Assembly: GCA_964584325.1 (NCBI GenBank)
Contig: CAZOZP010000008.1
Coordinates: 1 to 64,000 of the forward strand
DNA length: 64,000 bases
Reading direction: 5' to 3'
DNA from: CAZOZP01 sp964584325
GTDB taxonomy: Bacteria; Bacteroidota; Ignavibacteria; Ignavibacteriales; Melioribacteraceae
The notes under the pieces are model-generated. The model saw only the letters and a program-made list of their open reading frames with translations, had not been told where the DNA came from and did no database searches. The position numbers were made by a program, and so were the translations under genes. Below are positions 61,130-64,000 of this stretch, one piece after another; positions within the stretch are counted from its first letter, which is position 1; each line of letters opens with the position of its first letter.

Positions 61130-63040
61130 ATGAAAATAATTTACTTTTTAACTTCACTTTTTATCGTTTTTAATAATAATGTCTGTTCTCAGACAATAAA
61201 TTATGTTTTAAAAGATTCAGTAATTAATGTTAATGAATACGATGCTGTTTTTCTTCGGGATTCTGTTCATTGCAGAATTAAAAACGAAGATGAATCTGTT
61301 GTATATCATTTTCGCAGGATCCAGATTAACAGTAGCAAGGCTGATGAATTATGCCGTGTAATTTTGAGAGAATCAGAATTTATTCAATATGACGATATTA
61401 AAGCAGTTATTAAAGATTCTTCCGGTAAGGCTGTCAAAGAGCTGGACGATGATGAAATAAATGAAGGAGAATATTCTTTCAATACTTTATACAGTGGACA
61501 TAATTACAAATGGTTCAAGTTGGATTATCATACTTATCCGTTTATTTTGGAATATTCCTATGTTGTTGAAAAAAGCAGTTTGTTTTTCTGGAGCGATTGG
61601 TACCCGCAGAATATTGACTATCCTACATTAACAAGTATTTATGAACTGAGGGTTCCTGAAAATATCCAGTTCCATTATAAAACAGTCGGTATTCAAATAA
61701 AGCCGGCAAAGTCAATATTGAAAAAAGATTTAATCTTTAAATGGAGAATGGATAACATTCCTGAAATACTAGAGGAATTCCGGGTTTCTCCGGAAGAAAA
61801 ATATCAAATGTATATTAAATTCTCTCCTGTAGATTTTACACTTGAAGGGTATAAGGGAAGTTTTGAAAGTTGGGAGTCGTTTGGTAAATGGGCTGCATCA
61901 TTATATAAAGATAGATTCAGTCTTCCGAATTCCGTTGAGGCAGAAATAAAAGAAATAGTTAAAGATATACCTGCAAAGAGAGATAAGATTTCAGCAATAT
62001 ACAGATATCTTCAATCACAATGCAGATATGTGGCAGTTGAAATGGGAATTCATGGTTATCAGTCACCACCGGCTGAAAATGTTTTTAATAATAAATACGG
62101 CGACTGTAAAGGATTAACTGTTTTAATGATCGCAATGCTTCGTTCTTTAGGTATCTCAGCATATCCGGCTTTGGCTCTAACACGTACTGAAGGTTTAACC
62201 GATAGTGAATTTCCCGAAAATTTATTTAATCACGTTATTGCATTTATACCTGATGAGAAAGACACTTTATGGCTTGAGTGTACCTCAAAATATGGCGATT
62301 CAGGGAATATGCCTTACGAAATTGAAGGTATTAATGCACTTGTTATTTTTGACGAAGGCGGTGTTTTGATTAAAACACCAACTAAAGGATTTGAACAAAA
62401 CAAATTCATTTCATCAGTTGCAGGTGTTATTGAAAACAACGGAAACTTAATTTTTGATTTTAAAATAAGCTCTTCCGGAAATCAAAAAGCATTTTTACAA
62501 AGCGCATTTACAAGCAAAAATATAGATGACAGAATTAAATTTATACTGGATTACTATGGCAGGAATTACCCTGGTATTTTAGTGGATAAAGACAAAATTG
62601 AAATTACCGACAAATATAATTCTCTTTTGAATATACGATTCACCGGAATTATTAAAAAATTTACAGTTTGCGGGAACAGACTAATAATAAATCCGGTATT
62701 CAAAACATTTATTGATGATGTATTCAATGAGAATATCGAAGAGCGGGTTTCATCTTTATTTTTCAATTATCCGTTTCTTGATTCGGATACTGTAAGAATA
62801 AAAATTCCTGAAGACTATGTACTGGAATTTCTTCCGGGGAACACTGTAATTGAAAAGGATTTTGCGGTATATAGCTCCGGATTCAGTTTTATAGATAACG
62901 AATTATGTTATACAAGAACATTTGGTTTGAAGAAAAGACAAATAAAACCTGATAATTTTGGTGATTATACCTTGTTTTTAAAAGAAGTTACAAAAGCAGA
63001 CAAGGCAAAGGCGGTTTTTAAAAAGGGAAATAATTATTAG
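61130..63040 (+). CDS. DUF3857/transglutaminase-like protein (active-site intact)
   Basis: This 636-residue secreted protein has a signal peptide (ending NNVCSQT), a DUF3857 region (about 45-245) and a transglutaminase-like domain with the nucleophile C326 in NKYGDCKGLTVLMIAMLRSLGI and H368 in LFNHVIAFI. A C-terminal beta domain follows. It starts 9 bp after its degenerate paralogue, so both are expected to be made together. The substrate is unknown; the fold also includes cysteine peptidases. Confidence 0.85.
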   Translation: MKIIYFLTSLFIVFNNNVCSQTINYVLKDSVINVNEYDAVFLRDSVHCRIKNEDESVVYHFRRIQINSSKADELCRVILRESEFIQYDDIKAVIKDSSGKAVKELDDDEINEGEYSFNTLYSGHNYKWFKLDYHTYPFILEYSYVVEKSSLFFWSDWYPQNIDYPTLTSIYELRVPENIQFHYKTVGIQIKPAKSILKKDLIFKWRMDNIPEILEEFRVSPEEKYQMYIKFSPVDFTLEGYKGSFESWESFGKWAASLYKDRFSLPNSVEAEIKEIVKDIPAKRDKISAIYRYLQSQCRYVAVEMGIHGYQSPPAENVFNNKYGDCKGLTVLMIAMLRSLGISAYPALALTRTEGLTDSEFPENLFNHVIAFIPDEKDTLWLECTSKYGDSGNMPYEIEGINALVIFDEGGVLIKTPTKGFEQNKFISSVAGVIENNGNLIFDFKISSSGNQKAFLQSAFTSKNIDDRIKFILDYYGRNYPGILVDKDKIEITDKYNSLLNIRFTGIIKKFTVCGNRLIINPVFKTFIDDVFNENIEERVSSLFFNYPFLDSDTVRIKIPEDYVLEFLPGNTVIEKDFAVYSSGFSFIDNELCYTRTFGLKKRQIKPDNFGDYTLFLKEVTKADKAKAVFKKGNNY

Positions 63041-63074
63041 AATAATTATTTATAGAAAACTAATTAACTTCTTG

Positions 63075-63124
63075 TATAGTCGAAGATATATTGATATATT
63101 TGAACAACTTCAAATATAGTCGAA
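63075..63124 (+). promoter_or_regulatory. direct and inverted repeats upstream of the ATPase gene
   Basis: The 10-bp TATAGTCGAA occurs twice, at 63075-63084 and 63115-63124, 40 bp apart. Between them ATATTTGAA (63096-63104) and TTCAAATAT (63109-63117) form a perfect inverted repeat with a 4-nt spacer. The arrangement resembles an operator, possibly for self-control of the ATPase gene 16 bp downstream. Confidence 0.45.
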
Positions 63125-63139
63125 CATAAAAGGCGCATT

Positions 63140-64000
63140 ATGCTTATATATCGAGAGAATTACATAACCACTCTTAAAAGTTATTTAGATAAACCTATAA
63201 TAAAAGTACTTACAGGCATGCGTCGTGTTGGTAAAAGCACTATATTATTAATGCTTCGAAACGAATTGCTTAAAAATGTTGGAGAAAATAATATTATTTG
63301 GATAAACAAGGAGTCACTTGAATTCGAGTTTATTAATAATTACGAAAGTTTATATAAATATATAAAATCCGCATTACAGGCAAATGCAAATAAAAAATAT
63401 GTCTTCATCGATGAAATTCAGGAGATTCAAAATTGGGAAAAAGCTGTTGTATCTGTACTCGCCGAAAATTTAGCCGATATTATAATAACGGGTTCAAACG
63501 CTAATTTGCTTTCTTCGGAACTCGCAACACTTATTAGCGGGCGATACATTGAAATTCCCGTGTATCCATTAACATTTTCAGAGTACTTGCTTTTTTCAAA
63601 AGATGATAACCTATCGAAAGAAGATAACTTCAATAAATTTCTAAGATATGGCGGGTTACCGGGTATTCATCTTTTTGATGAGGATTCTAACATCACTAAT
63701 TATCTTAACTCAATAATTAATACAGTTTTACTTAAAGATGTAATAAAAAGAAACAGCATCAGGGATATTCAGCTTCTTGAAAAAATTCTTTATTATTTAA
63801 TGGATAATTGCGGAAATATTATTACTTCAAAAAGTATTTCGGATTATTTCAAATCGCAAAAAGTAAAAATATCTGTAGATACTGTTCAAAACTATATTCG
63901 ATTTCTTGAGAGTGCATTCCTGTTTTATAGAGTTTCAAGATATGATATAAAAGGCAAGAAACACCTGGAATACTATGATAAACTTTATTTGGGAGATATT
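63140..64000 (+). CDS. AAA_14/DUF4143-type ATPase (partial, right edge)
   Basis: The frame opens at the ATG at 63140 and is still open at the window end (287 codons). It has Walker A TGMRRVGKST (about residues 25-34), Walker B KYVFIDEIQEI (about 92-102), ITGSNANLLSSE (sensor) and RYGGLPG, then a winged-helix-like part. This is the AAA_14 plus DUF4143 family, found in many copies in genomes with scattered distribution and often linked to mobile or defence regions. Function is unknown. Its C-terminal DUF4143 end lies outside the window. Confidence 0.88.
   Translation, partial: MLIYRENYITTLKSYLDKPIIKVLTGMRRVGKSTILLMLRNELLKNVGENNIIWINKESLEFEFINNYESLYKYIKSALQANANKKYVFIDEIQEIQNWEKAVVSVLAENLADIIITGSNANLLSSELATLISGRYIEIPVYPLTFSEYLLFSKDDNLSKEDNFNKFLRYGGLPGIHLFDEDSNITNYLNSIINTVLLKDVIKRNSIRDIQLLEKILYYLMDNCGNIITSKSISDYFKSQKVKISVDTVQNYIRFLESAFLFYRVSRYDIKGKKHLEYYDKLYLGDI

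Overview
The window is an AT-rich bacterial chromosome segment with dense, mostly co-directional operons. It most likely comes from the Ignavibacteria / Chlorobi-Bacteroidetes side of the tree (compare Ignavibacterium and Melioribacter). The grounds are a type IX secretion system (T9SS) locus (porU, porV), C-terminal T9SS sorting domains of the NYPNPFNP type followed by a YSIP strand, clear Shine-Dalgarno sites of the AAGGAGG type (unlike many true Bacteroidetes), an NrfAH nitrite ammonification system, and a citramalate route to isoleucine. The placement is inferred from protein style only; no rRNA or tRNA gene is visible in the window.

Layout. 1-1100: the tail of an unknown gene, short 7-mer repeats, the N-terminal remnant of an IS110-type transposase, and a small protein that begins like a flagellin. 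1108-3640: a lipoprotein (minus strand) and proline/glutamate catabolism (pruA). 3848-15997: a secretion and cell-surface locus: porU, porV, a large secreted M6-like protein that has lost its zinc site, a metallopeptidase-propeller-outer-membrane-barrel fusion, and a DUF5683 protein. 16131-25109: a housekeeping run with overlapping genes: der, a TPR protein, rel, ruvX, a YbbR protein, tmk, an S41 protease and a TauE permease. 25188-27101: htpG. 27277-31489: a sensory cassette of a LytS-5TM/PAS protein with an in-frame amber codon, a MEDS-domain protein, and a GAF-histidine kinase with a frameshift. 31550-35871 (minus): dnaX with an A10 slippage tract, free-methionine-sulfoxide reductase, lon. 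36010-37913: suhB and, convergent to it, metX under a SAM-I riboswitch with an intrinsic terminator.

38261-49729 is one long branched-chain amino acid operon: promoter, a putative Leu/Ile/Val-rich leader peptide, ilvD-ilvB-ilvN-ilvC-leuB-leuA-leuC-leuD-cimA. It runs on into a nucleotidyltransferase-like gene and two overlapping MGDG-synthase-like glycosyltransferases (to 53000). 53173-54630 is a secreted T9SS cargo protein. 54631-55708 is a repeat-filled convergent gap with 27 in-register 21-bp units. 55709-58875 (minus) encodes a NapH-like ferredoxin, NrfH and NrfA. 59186-63040 holds two tandem DUF3857/transglutaminase proteins, the first with the catalytic Cys and His replaced. A DUF4143-type ATPase runs off the right edge.

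The observations most worth following up are the putative ilv leader peptide and its hairpins, the dnaX A10 tract with stops in both shifted frames, the degenerate M6 protein in the Por locus, the interrupted sensory genes, and the 21-bp minisatellite.
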